DNA of 35,217 bases from a virus. Positions 13,450 to 22,710 of this stretch are shown here, one piece after another. The stretch lies in the IMG/VR virus record IMGVR_UViG_3300032246_000094, positions 1-35,217 of that record; one strand, given 5' to 3'. Numbering within the stretch: position 1 is the stretch's first letter; each line of letters opens with the position of its first letter. Made by a program: the position numbers and the translations under genes. The notes under the pieces are model-generated. The model was given only the letters and a program-made list of their open reading frames with translations. It was not told the origin of the DNA and did no database searches.

Positions 13450-15875
13450 TGGCAAATCCAGCTAATTCTACCGTTCAGAATCTACTTCCTGTTCAGGCTT
13501 ATTTTAATGAAGATAAAAGTTTTAATACTTTTATAGGCCAAGGAATACCTTTTTATGCGACTGCTAATCCTATTCAATCAGGATTAACCATTACTAATAG
13601 CACGATTAACAGCACCACTATTGGCGCATCTGTGCCTTCAACTGGTGTATTTAGTAGCGGTCAAGTAAATGCAACTCCTGTAAGTAATACAGATATTGCA
13701 AATAAACTTTATGTAGATACTGTAGCGGCAGGATTAAGCTGGAAACAGCCTGTAGCAGTAGCAACTCTTACAAATATTACTTTGTCAGGATTGCAAACTA
13801 TTGATGGCTATACAACGCTTGCTGGTGATAGAGTTTTGGTTAAAAACCAATCTACAGCCGCAAACAATGGTATTTACATAGCCGCTAGTGGTGCATGGGC
13901 TCGTTCTGAGGATGCAAATACTTGGAATGAATTAATCGGTGCTATTACTTTTATTGAATACGGAACTCAAGCGAGTTCTGCTTATTATTGCTCTGCACAA
14001 CCAGGTGGCACATTAGGCGTTACAGCGGTAAATTGGTCTAATTTTAGCGTTTCGGCTACCTATACTGCTGGTACAGGCTTAACCTTAACTGGCTTTAGTT
14101 TTAGCATTACCAATACTGGCGTTAGCGCAAACACTTATGGATCAGCAAGTGCTGTTCCTGTTATTGCAGTAAATGCACAAGGTCAGATTACATCAGCCAC
14201 AACTACAAACATTGCTATTGCCAATACACAAGTTTCAGGGCTTGGCACAATGTCTACGCAAGCGGCTAGTGCTGTAGCTATTACAGGCGGTACGCTTGAT
14301 GGCGTAACTATTGGCGGTACAACTGCTGGTGCAGTAACAGCAACAACATTTACAGGCGCAGGAACAGGATTAACTGGTACTGCATCTAGCCTTTCTATTG
14401 GCGGTACTGCGGCAAGAGCAACTAATATTGCTGGCGGTGCGGCTGGTTCTGTACCTTATCAATCAGGCGCAAACACAACAGTATTTTTAGCGGCGGCAAC
14501 CAATGGTCAGGTATTAACATTAGCATCTGGAGTCCCAACTTGGGCTACTCCTACAACAGGAACGGTTACTTCTGTTAGCGGTACTGGTACAGTAAATGGA
14601 ATTACTTTAACTGGTACAGTTACTTCTAGCGGAAGTATTACATTAGGTGGAACATTAGGTGGCATTGCTAATAGCCAATTAACTAATAGTTCTATTACCT
14701 TTGGCGCAACTGCGGCGGCTTTGGGTACTACAGTAAGTGGCTTTAATGGTGTAACGATTGGTGCTACAACAGCATCAACAGGCGCATTTACTTATTTATC
14801 TACAAGTAGCTCTACAAGCACAACGCCAGTTTTAGGTTTTAACGCATCAAATTGCAATTTAGCATTAGGTGGAACAATTTCAGGTTCTTATTTGCAATCA
14901 GTTATGCAAAATAAGAGTGGAACTGCTGGAGCATCTACAAACTGGGCTATAAGCAATGATTTAGGTACAGATAGCACCTATTATGGTGAATTCGGCATGA
15001 ATTCATCTGTATTTAGTGCATCTACTCCTTCTGATTTTTTCTCGATTAATAATGGAGTTTATTTTTCAGGCCACGATGGTGATATATCTGTTGGCTCTGG
15101 AAATGGATTTAAGACTTATTTGGCTTGGGGAACTACTGGTCAATCAGCCCATGTAATCAACGCTACTGGTGCTATCGGCTTATCTACTAATTTAGGAACT
15201 ACTCCTGCTTTAAGTGGTACAACTGGTTTTGGTACATCAGGACAAGTATTAACTTCTGCTGGTTCTAGTGCGGCTCCTACTTGGACAACGCCTTTTGCTG
15301 GTTTAGCAATTACCGATGACACAAGCACCAATGCAACTCGTTATTTAACGATTACAAGCGCAACAAGCGGTTCTATTACTGCGGCTAATACTAGCTCTAC
15401 CAAACTAAGTTTTAACCCTTCTACAGGGCTTTTAAGCCTTATCTCAGCTACTATGGCTGGCACTTCTAGTGCTTATGGATTTAAAACGCCTAATATTGCA
15501 GAGCCTACAACTGTTTCAGCAACAGCGGCTACAGGCACTATTAACTATGATGTAACCACGCAATCAATTCTTTATTACACCAGCAATGCTTCTGCAAATT
15601 GGACTGTAAACTTTAGGGCATCAAGCGGCACATCATTAAATACATTAATGACCACGAATGACACCATAGCGGTAACATTTATGGTTACTCAAGGTACTAC
15701 AGCGTATTACAACTCTGCCGTAACTATTGATGGAAACTCTGTAACTCCAAAATGGCAAGGTGGAACTGCTCCAACTAGCGGAAATGCAAGCGGTATTGAT
15801 GTTTATAACTATGTCATTACCAAAACAGCATCTGCAACATTTACAGTATTAGCCTCAGTAACTCAATTTAAATAA
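13449..15875 (+). CDS. Long tail fibre protein (808 aa)
   Basis: The N-terminal region (1-60) has LPVQAYFNEDKSFNTFIGQG. Residues about 80-205 hold a recurrent fibre module: DIANKLYVDTVAAGLSWKQP, LSGLQTIDGYTTLAGDRVLV, KNQSTAANNGIYIAASGAW, RSED. The rest is Thr/Ser/Gly/Ala repeats typical of beta-structured fibre shafts, with motifs such as ATNGQVLTLASGVPTW and GTVNGITLTGTVTSSGSITL. Serves host attachment outside the virion. No catalytic or intramolecular-chaperone motif seen. Confidence 0.85.
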   Translation: MANPANSTVQNLLPVQAYFNEDKSFNTFIGQGIPFYATANPIQSGLTITNSTINSTTIGASVPSTGVFSSGQVNATPVSNTDIANKLYVDTVAAGLSWKQPVAVATLTNITLSGLQTIDGYTTLAGDRVLVKNQSTAANNGIYIAASGAWARSEDANTWNELIGAITFIEYGTQASSAYYCSAQPGGTLGVTAVNWSNFSVSATYTAGTGLTLTGFSFSITNTGVSANTYGSASAVPVIAVNAQGQITSATTTNIAIANTQVSGLGTMSTQAASAVAITGGTLDGVTIGGTTAGAVTATTFTGAGTGLTGTASSLSIGGTAARATNIAGGAAGSVPYQSGANTTVFLAAATNGQVLTLASGVPTWATPTTGTVTSVSGTGTVNGITLTGTVTSSGSITLGGTLGGIANSQLTNSSITFGATAAALGTTVSGFNGVTIGATTASTGAFTYLSTSSSTSTTPVLGFNASNCNLALGGTISGSYLQSVMQNKSGTAGASTNWAISNDLGTDSTYYGEFGMNSSVFSASTPSDFFSINNGVYFSGHDGDISVGSGNGFKTYLAWGTTGQSAHVINATGAIGLSTNLGTTPALSGTTGFGTSGQVLTSAGSSAAPTWTTPFAGLAITDDTSTNATRYLTITSATSGSITAANTSSTKLSFNPSTGLLSLISATMAGTSSAYGFKTPNIAEPTTVSATAATGTINYDVTTQSILYYTSNASANWTVNFRASSGTSLNTLMTTNDTIAVTFMVTQGTTAYYNSAVTIDGNSVTPKWQGGTAPTSGNASGIDVYNYVITKTASATFTVLASVTQFK

Positions 15876-17416
15876 TGCCTAGACTATCCAAAATCGGAGC
15901 CGCTTCATTAGCCGCCTTTGGTTGGACTTATGAAACATCTATTCCTATTTCAGCTAGTTATTTAATATTAGCTGGCGGAGGTGGCGGCGGTTACTATGGT
16001 GGTGGTGGAGGTGCTGGTGGTTATCAAGTAGGCACAACAAATATATATGCAAATTTAACTTATACGGTAACTATTGGTGGCGGAGGTTCTGCTGGAGCAT
16101 CAGGTTCAGTAAATGGAGGACAGGGTACAAATTCACAATTTGGTACTTTAACCGCATCTGTTGGTGGTGGTTATGGAGCAGGAACTACATTTCCAACTGC
16201 AAATAATGGCGGAAATGGTGGTTCAGGAGGCGGAGCTTCAACTGGTTCAAGCACTCTTGGAGGCCCAACTGGTTCTGGTGGTACAGGAACATCTGGTCAA
16301 GGTACTGCTGGTGGTGCGGCTTATACTGCTCCTGCTAGTGCTTATTCTGGATTTGGTGGAGGTGGCGGAGCAACTTCTGCTGGTTCTGCCGCAACAATTT
16401 CGGCTTCTGGCAATGGTGGCGGAGGTACTGCATCTTCAATCAGCGGTGCATCAGTAACTTATGCTGGCGGTGGCGGCGGTGGAGCAGATTCTCGTGGTAC
16501 TTCCGCTGGTTCTGGTGGTTCAGGTGGCGGTGGAACAGGAAGCCAAACAACTGGTTCAAATGGTTCAGTAAATACAGGAGGCGGTGCTGGTGGCGGTGGT
16601 TATAACGGAAGTGTATTAGGAAATGGTGGTTCTGGCGGTTCAGGAATAATTATTGTTTCTTACGCTGGAAACCAAGTATTTTCAGGTGGTACTGTAACTT
16701 CAAGCGGTGGAAATACCATACATTCCTTTACAAGTAGCGGAAGCCTTAAAGGTAATGTTACTTATGGCGGTAACTTTGTTTACGCATCTAGTCAATTTTT
16801 ATCTATTGCTGACAATGCCGCATTAGAACCAGGAAGCTCTGATTTTTGTATTGAAGGATGGTATTACCCAACTTCTTTTGCTAATAACTTAGTATTAATA
16901 GGAAAAAGAGCAAATACAACTGCTGTAGGTTCTTATATCATATATGCTGGTTCAGGCGGTGGAGCATTAACTTTTTATGCAAGCTCAAATGGTTCTACTT
17001 ATTTCTTAGCTGGTACAACCATAGGAACAGTAACTCTTAACCAATGGAATTATTTTTCTGTATATAGAAGTGGTAATAATTGGTATGGAACAGTTAATGG
17101 AATTGTAACTTTAATGGCTACAGATGCCAGCGCAATTTATAATAATGCAGAAGCAGTACGAATTGGCGGAGATTCTAATGGTAATTATGCCAATGGTAAT
17201 ATTTCCAATGTTCGGTTAGTCACAGGAAGTGCTGTTTATGGAGCATCTAACTATACTCCGCCAACAAAACCATTAACTGCAATTAGTGGAACACAATTAT
17301 TAACATTACAAAACAGCACAATTATTGACAACAGCACAAACGCATTTACCATTACAAATAATGGTACTGTAACAACAACTATAGTTTCTCCTTTCTCATT
17401 ATCAACAGGATTATAA
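15875..17416 (+). CDS. Glycine-rich adhesin with LamG-like domain (513 aa)
   Basis: Residues 29-265 form a glycine-rich domain that opens with SYLILAGGGGGG and closes with GGSGIIIVSYAG, the frame of the phage Gly-rich tip domain. Polyglycine sheets of this kind form the receptor-binding tip of T-even phage S16. Residues about 300-500 look like a concanavalin/LamG lectin-like fold: QFLSIADNAALEPGSSDFCI, EGWYYPTS, LNQWNYFSVYRSGNNWYGTV, and NGNISNVRLVTGSAVY. This probably recognises host surface sugar or protein. TAATG overlap with the fibre gene. Confidence 0.85.
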   Translation: MPRLSKIGAASLAAFGWTYETSIPISASYLILAGGGGGGYYGGGGGAGGYQVGTTNIYANLTYTVTIGGGGSAGASGSVNGGQGTNSQFGTLTASVGGGYGAGTTFPTANNGGNGGSGGGASTGSSTLGGPTGSGGTGTSGQGTAGGAAYTAPASAYSGFGGGGGATSAGSAATISASGNGGGGTASSISGASVTYAGGGGGGADSRGTSAGSGGSGGGGTGSQTTGSNGSVNTGGGAGGGGYNGSVLGNGGSGGSGIIIVSYAGNQVFSGGTVTSSGGNTIHSFTSSGSLKGNVTYGGNFVYASSQFLSIADNAALEPGSSDFCIEGWYYPTSFANNLVLIGKRANTTAVGSYIIYAGSGGGALTFYASSNGSTYFLAGTTIGTVTLNQWNYFSVYRSGNNWYGTVNGIVTLMATDASAIYNNAEAVRIGGDSNGNYANGNISNVRLVTGSAVYGASNYTPPTKPLTAISGTQLLTLQNSTIIDNSTNAFTITNNGTVTTTIVSPFSLSTGL

Positions 17417-17418
17417 AA

Positions 17419-17826
17419 ATGACATATTTTGCAAAATGTGAAAATACTCTTGAAGCTAATAAATTTTTGGTATCCGAAGTAATTCGTGCAGACCAAGATT
17501 TTGTTAATAACTTACAAGGTTATTGGGTTCAAACAGATTACAACACTTATGGAAATGTGCATTATGCACCTTCTCCTCCTGCTGAACCTGGTACTCCTGA
17601 TGGCGGAACACCAATTAGGGCTAATTACGCTGGAATTGGTTATACGTTAGATAACAATTACACAGTTGATGGCTTGGTGGGTGTTTTTTATGCTCCACAA
17701 CCTTATCCATCCTGGACATTAAATACTTCTACTTTTCTTTGGGAAGCCCCAGTTCCTTATCCTACAGATGGTGGAGCTTATGTTTGGAATGAAGCAACAC
17801 AATCTTGGGTAGCAATTCCAGCTTAA
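17419..17826 (+). CDS. Small tail-fibre-associated protein (135 aa)
   Basis: Begins MTYFAKCENTLEANKFLVSE and ends with YVWNEATQSWVAIP, an aromatic WNEATQSWV motif found at the end of many phage and cyanophage fibre-associated proteins. The middle is Pro/Gly/Tyr-rich. No start ribosome site is obvious; it lies 2 nt after the adhesin stop and is probably coupled. Located between two Gly-rich adhesin genes, so it may be a fibre tip cap or chaperone; unproven. Confidence 0.7.
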   Translation: MTYFAKCENTLEANKFLVSEVIRADQDFVNNLQGYWVQTDYNTYGNVHYAPSPPAEPGTPDGGTPIRANYAGIGYTLDNNYTVDGLVGVFYAPQPYPSWTLNTSTFLWEAPVPYPTDGGAYVWNEATQSWVAIPA

Positions 17827-17838
17827 TAAGGATAAATC

Positions 17839-18972
17839 ATGGCACAGCTAGTATTTCAATCTGTTTCAGGCGGTACAACTACTTTAAACGGTACAAATAC
17901 TGCTGGAACATACAATTTAACAGTTCCTGCGGCAAATGGAACACTTCTTTATCAAGATACATCTGGAAACATCACATTTGAAAATGTAACAGTTACAGGT
18001 CTTTTAAGCATTACTGGTACAAGTGCATTTAAATTACCAGTAGGAACTACAGTTCAAAGACCTACTCCTGCGGCTGGTCAAATTCGCTATAACACCGATG
18101 GCGGCGGTCTTTATGAAGGATATTTACCTTCAGTTTCTGCTTGGTATAAATTTACTATGGCTCCTGAAGGCCAATACACTATGCAATATTTAGTTATTGC
18201 TGGCGGTGGCGGAGGCGGTGCTAGTGCTGGAGGAGGTGGTGCTGGAGGATTATTAACTGGTAGCGCAACTGTTATTCCATCAACTCTTTACACCGTAACC
18301 ATTGGTGGTGGTGGAGCAGTTAGCACTAATGGAACAAATAGTAGTCTTTCTTCAATAGCTACTGCATTTGGTGGAGGTGCTTACTCTGGAGGTTCTGGTG
18401 GTAGTGGAGGTTCAGGCGCAGGTGGCGTTGGTGGCAATGAATCAGGTGGAGTTGCACAACCAGGTGGTGCAGGAACAACTTATCAAGGAAACGCTGGTGG
18501 TTATGGTGGTTACCATGAGCCAGGAAATGTAAGTACAGGCGGTAGCGGAGGCGGTGGTGGTGCTAGTGCAGTTGGAGTTGCTGGTTCAGCATCAGTAGGC
18601 TCTAGTAATGGTAATGGCGGTGCTGGTGGTGCTGGTTATGCTTCTGCTATTACAGGAACGATTGTTACTTATGCTGGTGGTGGTGGTGGCGGTGCTGGCG
18701 GTGGCGGTGCTACTGGTGGTTCTGGTGGTGCTGGTGGTGGCGGTGCTGGTGGCGGTGGCACAAGTGCTGGTACTGCTGGATCTGTTAATACTGGTGGCGG
18801 CGGTGGTGGCGGTGGCTATGGCGGAAACGGTGCGGCTGGTGGCTCAGGACTTGTCATTCTTTCTGTTCCTTCAACTAACTACACAGGCACAGTAACTGGT
18901 TCACCAACTGTAACTACAAGCGGTGCTAATACTATTATGACTTTTACTATCTCTGGTACATATACAGCATGA
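17839..18972 (+). CDS. Second glycine-rich tail adhesin (377 aa)
   Basis: N-terminal 100 residues are a beta-rich attachment part (GGTTTLNGTNTAGTYNLTVP, AAGQIRYNTDGGGLYEGYLP). Residues about 115-350 are a glycine-rich domain framed by MQYLVIAGGGGGG and GGSGLVILSVP, paralogous to the domain in the 15875 gene but longer and without a LamG end. It ends with a short beta tail (TIMTFTISGTYTA). Probably an alternative or additional receptor-binding tip. Ribosome site AAGGA upstream; ATGA overlap with the next gene. Confidence 0.83.
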   Translation: MAQLVFQSVSGGTTTLNGTNTAGTYNLTVPAANGTLLYQDTSGNITFENVTVTGLLSITGTSAFKLPVGTTVQRPTPAAGQIRYNTDGGGLYEGYLPSVSAWYKFTMAPEGQYTMQYLVIAGGGGGGASAGGGGAGGLLTGSATVIPSTLYTVTIGGGGAVSTNGTNSSLSSIATAFGGGAYSGGSGGSGGSGAGGVGGNESGGVAQPGGAGTTYQGNAGGYGGYHEPGNVSTGGSGGGGGASAVGVAGSASVGSSNGNGGAGGAGYASAITGTIVTYAGGGGGGAGGGGATGGSGGAGGGGAGGGGTSAGTAGSVNTGGGGGGGGYGGNGAAGGSGLVILSVPSTNYTGTVTGSPTVTTSGANTIMTFTISGTYTA

Positions 18973-19280
18973 TTACTTATCAATGGAAAGTGCTTGATAT
19001 TAATGCAGAAGGCGAAACAATCGTTTCTGTTAAATATCAAGTTACTGCCAAAAATGAAACTAATACAGTAATTACTGAAGGAAATTGGGTCTTTAAAGAT
19101 AAAAGTCATTTTTTACAAGATCAAACTACTGAAAAAGATGTAATCGCTTGGATACAAAACGAATCAATAATTGATGAAAAGTGCATTATCGAACATAATT
19201 TAGCTAATCAATTAAGCGCAATAGAACCAGTAGCGTTAAAAAAGCCTTGGGTTCTTCCTACTTTTACAGTAAAAATTTAA
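18969..19280 (+). CDS. Hypothetical tail-region protein (103 aa)
   Basis: Starts with ATGA overlap. Sequence MITYQWKVLDINAEGETIVS ... KNETNTVITEGNWVFKD looks like a compact beta domain followed by a short helix (EKDVIAWIQNE). This small architecture is common after phage fibre genes; it may be a fibre chaperone or adaptor. No confident family name. Confidence 0.68.
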   Translation: MITYQWKVLDINAEGETIVSVKYQVTAKNETNTVITEGNWVFKDKSHFLQDQTTEKDVIAWIQNESIIDEKCIIEHNLANQLSAIEPVALKKPWVLPTFTVKI

Positions 19281-19289
19281 CGGAATATT

Positions 19290-20489
19290 ATGAGCAAGCC
19301 AATAGACATTATTAGCAGAGCCCTTAAAGACATTGGCGCATTAGAAGCTGGTGAAGTTCCAACGCCTGAAGCGGCTCAAGATGGCTTAGAAATGCTAAAT
19401 GACCTTATTGACCAATGGTCAAATGAAGGCATGATGGTCTACAATGTGACCGAAATTGTGTTTCCAGTTATTTCAGGACAAACTCAATACACCATTGGAC
19501 CTGATCCTAGTACAGCAAACTATATTGGTGCGGCTATTACTGGCACAATTTCAGGAAAAATTTTGACAGTTCAAGCGGCTACTTCAGGTGCGGTGGCATT
19601 AGGGCAAACCCTTAAAGGTATAGGCATTAATGGCGTAGGCACTAAAATTGTTGAGTTTTTAACTGGTGCTGGTGGAAATGTTAATGAAGCTGGTACATAT
19701 AGACTTAATTTAGACTCAACTACTCCTGCTCCTGCTTTTACAGCTTCTATATCAGGGACAACCCTTAATGTAACGGCTATTGCTACTGGCTATCTAGGTG
19801 CTGGTGCAATAATTACTGGAACTGGCATACCAGCAAACACGACCATAACATCCGTTATAAGCGCATCAGGCGGAGTTGGTACATACACTATTAGTACCAG
19901 TTTAAGTCTTGGTAGCAGGGCTATGACGGCTACAATAACACCTATTCCTATTACCCTTTACTATCAAAAACCACTAGGTATTGATTCAGCTTTTGTTAGG
20001 GTAAACACTACCAGCAATGGACAGCCTATTTATGGCGGTGGTTTGGATTACCAAGTAAGCATATTAGCCCTTGAAAACTATAATCAAATTGGTTTGAAGA
20101 CCTTAAATGGCCCTTGGCCTAAAGCCTTGTATTACAACGCTGGCGCAGAGTCAGGCAATTTAACTTTATGGCCTAATCCTTCACAAGGTGAAATGCACCT
20201 TTTTACATCAACAATTTATAGCACTTATGATGATTTGTACGAAGAATTAGCGTTTCCACAAGGTTATGCAATGTGTTTGCGTTGGAACTTAGCTGAAAGG
20301 CTAATGCCGATGTATGGCAAAGTTAATACTACGCAAATTCAAATGATTAATGCTTATGCCGCACAAGCTAAAGCTACTTTAAAACGCACAAATATGAAGC
20401 CTGTACAAGTTGCTAGTTTTCCTGATGCGATGCTTTCAGGTAAAGCTAAAGATGCTGGTTGGATTCTTAACGGTGGGTTTACAGGATAA
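19290..20489 (+). CDS. Tail accessory factor, P22 gp4-like, with inserted domains
   Basis: The 399-aa protein opens with IISRALKDIGALEAGEVPTP and EMLNDLIDQWSNEGMMVYN, the helical ring part of P22 gp4 (166 aa), which closes the portal. Residues about 81-216 are two tandem beta-rich insert copies (see repeats), after which the gp4 core resumes: LYYQKPLGIDSAFVRV, LALENYNQIG, LWPNPSQG, and AMCLRWNLAERLMPMYGK. P22 gp4 also has muralytic activity; I see no catalytic motif to support it here. Product joins portal to the gp10-like hub. Confidence 0.88.
   Translation: MSKPIDIISRALKDIGALEAGEVPTPEAAQDGLEMLNDLIDQWSNEGMMVYNVTEIVFPVISGQTQYTIGPDPSTANYIGAAITGTISGKILTVQAATSGAVALGQTLKGIGINGVGTKIVEFLTGAGGNVNEAGTYRLNLDSTTPAPAFTASISGTTLNVTAIATGYLGAGAIITGTGIPANTTITSVISASGGVGTYTISTSLSLGSRAMTATITPIPITLYYQKPLGIDSAFVRVNTTSNGQPIYGGGLDYQVSILALENYNQIGLKTLNGPWPKALYYNAGAESGNLTLWPNPSQGEMHLFTSTIYSTYDDLYEELAFPQGYAMCLRWNLAERLMPMYGKVNTTQIQMINAYAAQAKATLKRTNMKPVQVASFPDAMLSGKAKDAGWILNGGFTG
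19530..19937 (+). repeat. Two tandem copies of a beta-rich insert domain in the gp4-like gene
   Basis: Residues 81-149 and 150-216 share the pattern ISG-x-x-LxV ... G-x-x-LGxxIxGxGI ... I-x-x-x-x-G-x-GGxGTY. Best copy: FTASISGTTLNVTAIATG followed by LGAGAIITGTGIPANTTITS and GGVGTYTIS. The same unit occurs twice more in the next gene. Confidence 0.75.
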
Positions 20490-22474
20490 TGGCTGAATTT
20501 GGATTTGTAGGCGCATCCTACACAGCCCCTTCTATCTATCAGGATGACCAAGAATGTATTAATTGGCGACCTGAAATAGACCCGACTAAAGCACAAGGTG
20601 AAAGAGGTATTGTTGCTCTTTATCCTACGCCAGGTCTTACGCTATTAACAACATTTCCTAACAAACAAGTTGTAAGAGGATTAAGAACTATATCTTCTGG
20701 TGGGTCACAGCTTATAGCCGTATGTGGCCCTTATGTTTATGCCGTATCTTATAATTTTCAAACAACCATTATTGGTCAATTATTAACAAGTACAGGACAA
20801 GTAAGCATTACAGACAATGGCATTAATGTTTACATAGTAGATGGTGCAAATCGCTACACATGGTTGATTAAACAGCCTAATACAACATCTTTTACAGGCT
20901 ATATTTCAGGAACTACTTTAAATGTAACCACAACTCCTGTAGGCAATATAACTGTTGGATCACAACTTTTTGGTATTGGTGTTGCTACAGGAACGGTAGT
21001 TGTAAGCGGTTCAGGTTTTTTATGGACTGTAAATAAATCACAAAATGTAAATTCACAGACTTTATCCACAGTTAATTCAGCTTGTATTTTTACAGGCTCT
21101 ATAGCAACTGCTAGTTCTATAACAACTCTTACAGTTTCTGCCATTACATCTGGTTCTTTATCTGTTGGTGAAACTATTATTGGTACTGGAATTTTAGACA
21201 ATACCATTATTACTGCATTAGGTACTGGTACTGGCGGAGTAGGAACATATATATTAAATCCTGTGGCACAAACTGTTTCATCAGAAACAATGTATGCACA
21301 ACAATTCAGTATTTTACCTAGTACAGATGGCGCATTTACTGGTGGCGGCGTAGTAGATGTAAATGATAATTACTTTATTTACACAAGACCTAATACCCAA
21401 CAATTTGCCGTTTCAGACCTTTTGAGCCCTATTACTCAAGGATTAAGTTTTGGTAGTAAATTTACTTCTCCTGATAACTTGGTGTCATTAATTGCTAATA
21501 ATGGTCAATTATTCTTATTGGGTGAAAAATCATCAGAAGTATGGAATGACCAAGGAACTACACCAGTTGCTTATCAAAGAATTCCAGGCTCATCTACACA
21601 ACAAGGCATTATTGCTCCATTTTCAGTTGCTAGAGTTGGTAATTCTTTTGCTTATGTATCGCAAAACATTCGTGGACTTAATCAAGTTGTATTAATGAAT
21701 GGTTATGTTCCACAGCGTATATCAACTCATGCTGTAGAAAATACCCTTTTAGATCAATATACTGCTGATGCTGTAGCTTATACATATCAGCTAGAAGGCC
21801 ATGAAGTTTATGTAGTTTCATTTCCTAGTATTGATATTACTTGGGCTTATGACTTTACAACCCAGCTTTGGCATAAATGGTTATGGGTAGATACCTATGA
21901 TAAATACCATCGCCATCGTAGTAACTGTGCGGCAGTTTTTCAAGATTTAGTTGTTGTTGGAGATTGGGAAAATGGCAATCTTTATCAATTAGACCAAAAT
22001 AATTACACAGACAATAATACTTCTATACGCAGATTGCGTAGAGCTCCTCACATAACTACTGACCTACAACGCCAGTATTTTGATGAATTACAGCTTCAAT
22101 TTCAGCCTGGCGTAGGAATACAAGGTTTTTCTAGAGATAGAAACATTTATTTAGGAAGCCCCTATTACATTTCAGCTAATGGGTCTTTAATTATTGGCTA
22201 TCAAGATGTCGATGTTTTGGGTAATGCTGATCAAATTCAAGTTACAGATGTTCTTTATAACCCTAAAGCTATGCTTAGATGGTCAAATGATGGTGGATCT
22301 ACTTGGTCTAAAGAATATTGGCAAAACATTGGTCAGCAAGGTAAATACAAAAACAGGGCTATTTGGCGTAGGCTAGGTATGTCTAGAGATCGTATTTTTG
22401 AAGTTGTAGTTAGTGACCCAGTTAAGGCAGTTATTGTTTCTGCAAACCTTAAAGCTAGTTCAGGAGATAACTAA
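20489..22474 (+). CDS. Tail hub protein, P22 gp10-like, with inserted domains
   Basis: 661 aa (P22 gp10 is 472). Core of the packaged-DNA stabilisation family: GFVGASYTAPSIYQDDQECI, NWRPEIDP, ALYPTPGL, VRGLRT, then ITQGLSFGSKFTSPDNLVSL, LLGEKSSEVWNDQG, AVENTLLDQYTADAVAY and WHKWLWVDTYDKYHRHRSN. Repeated beta blades fit a propeller hub that plugs the tail and carries the needle and spikes. Residues 134-272 are two insert copies of the same domain as in gp4, which explains the extra length. TAATG overlap with the previous gene. Confidence 0.9.
   Translation: MAEFGFVGASYTAPSIYQDDQECINWRPEIDPTKAQGERGIVALYPTPGLTLLTTFPNKQVVRGLRTISSGGSQLIAVCGPYVYAVSYNFQTTIIGQLLTSTGQVSITDNGINVYIVDGANRYTWLIKQPNTTSFTGYISGTTLNVTTTPVGNITVGSQLFGIGVATGTVVVSGSGFLWTVNKSQNVNSQTLSTVNSACIFTGSIATASSITTLTVSAITSGSLSVGETIIGTGILDNTIITALGTGTGGVGTYILNPVAQTVSSETMYAQQFSILPSTDGAFTGGGVVDVNDNYFIYTRPNTQQFAVSDLLSPITQGLSFGSKFTSPDNLVSLIANNGQLFLLGEKSSEVWNDQGTTPVAYQRIPGSSTQQGIIAPFSVARVGNSFAYVSQNIRGLNQVVLMNGYVPQRISTHAVENTLLDQYTADAVAYTYQLEGHEVYVVSFPSIDITWAYDFTTQLWHKWLWVDTYDKYHRHRSNCAAVFQDLVVVGDWENGNLYQLDQNNYTDNNTSIRRLRRAPHITTDLQRQYFDELQLQFQPGVGIQGFSRDRNIYLGSPYYISANGSLIIGYQDVDVLGNADQIQVTDVLYNPKAMLRWSNDGGSTWSKEYWQNIGQQGKYKNRAIWRRLGMSRDRIFEVVVSDPVKAVIVSANLKASSGDN
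20888..21304 (+). repeat. Two copies of the same insert domain in the gp10-like gene
   Basis: Residues 134-197 (FTGYISGTTLNVTTTPVGNI, VGSQLFGIGVATGTVV ... NVNSQTL) and 200-272 (FTGSIATASSITTLTVSAI, SVGETIIGTGILDNTIITAL, GGVGTYILNPVAQTVSSETM). Together with the two gp4 copies, four related units sit in two adjacent tail genes. Confidence 0.72.
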
Positions 22475-22710
22475 TGGCTAATCAAATTTACGCTGGTACT
22501 ACCATAAATCCATTGCCACAAACTGACTTTTTAGAGGAAAATACTAAAAGACCATCTAGGGCATGGATTCAATTTTTTCTTGGGCTATTAAATCAAACAT
22601 CTTCAGCGACAGCAACTGCTGGAAGTGCTACTTTGCCAGCCAACCCTGCTGGTTTTATGAATGTTTATGTTAATGGTAAACCCTATAAAGTGCCTTATTA
22701 CAACCTATGA
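22474..22710 (+). CDS. Small tail-module protein (78 aa)
   Basis: Starts by TAATG overlap. Contains PSRAWIQFFLGLLNQTS and TAGSATLPANPAGFMNVYVN then GKPYKVPYYN. This PSRAW-x-x-F-x-GLLN ... TLPA-x-PAGF pattern recurs after gp10-like genes in many podoviruses. Its place matches that of a needle or plug component in P22, but it lacks the coiled coil of gp26. Role unknown. Confidence 0.75.
   Translation: MANQIYAGTTINPLPQTDFLEENTKRPSRAWIQFFLGLLNQTSSATATAGSATLPANPAGFMNVYVNGKPYKVPYYNL

Noticed and set aside
18608-18895. Val/Leu-rich frame within the second glycine-rich adhesin (also 16161-16457 in the first)
   Set aside because: GGT/GGC repeats read in the next frame give Val/Leu runs; low-complexity shadow, no start signal.
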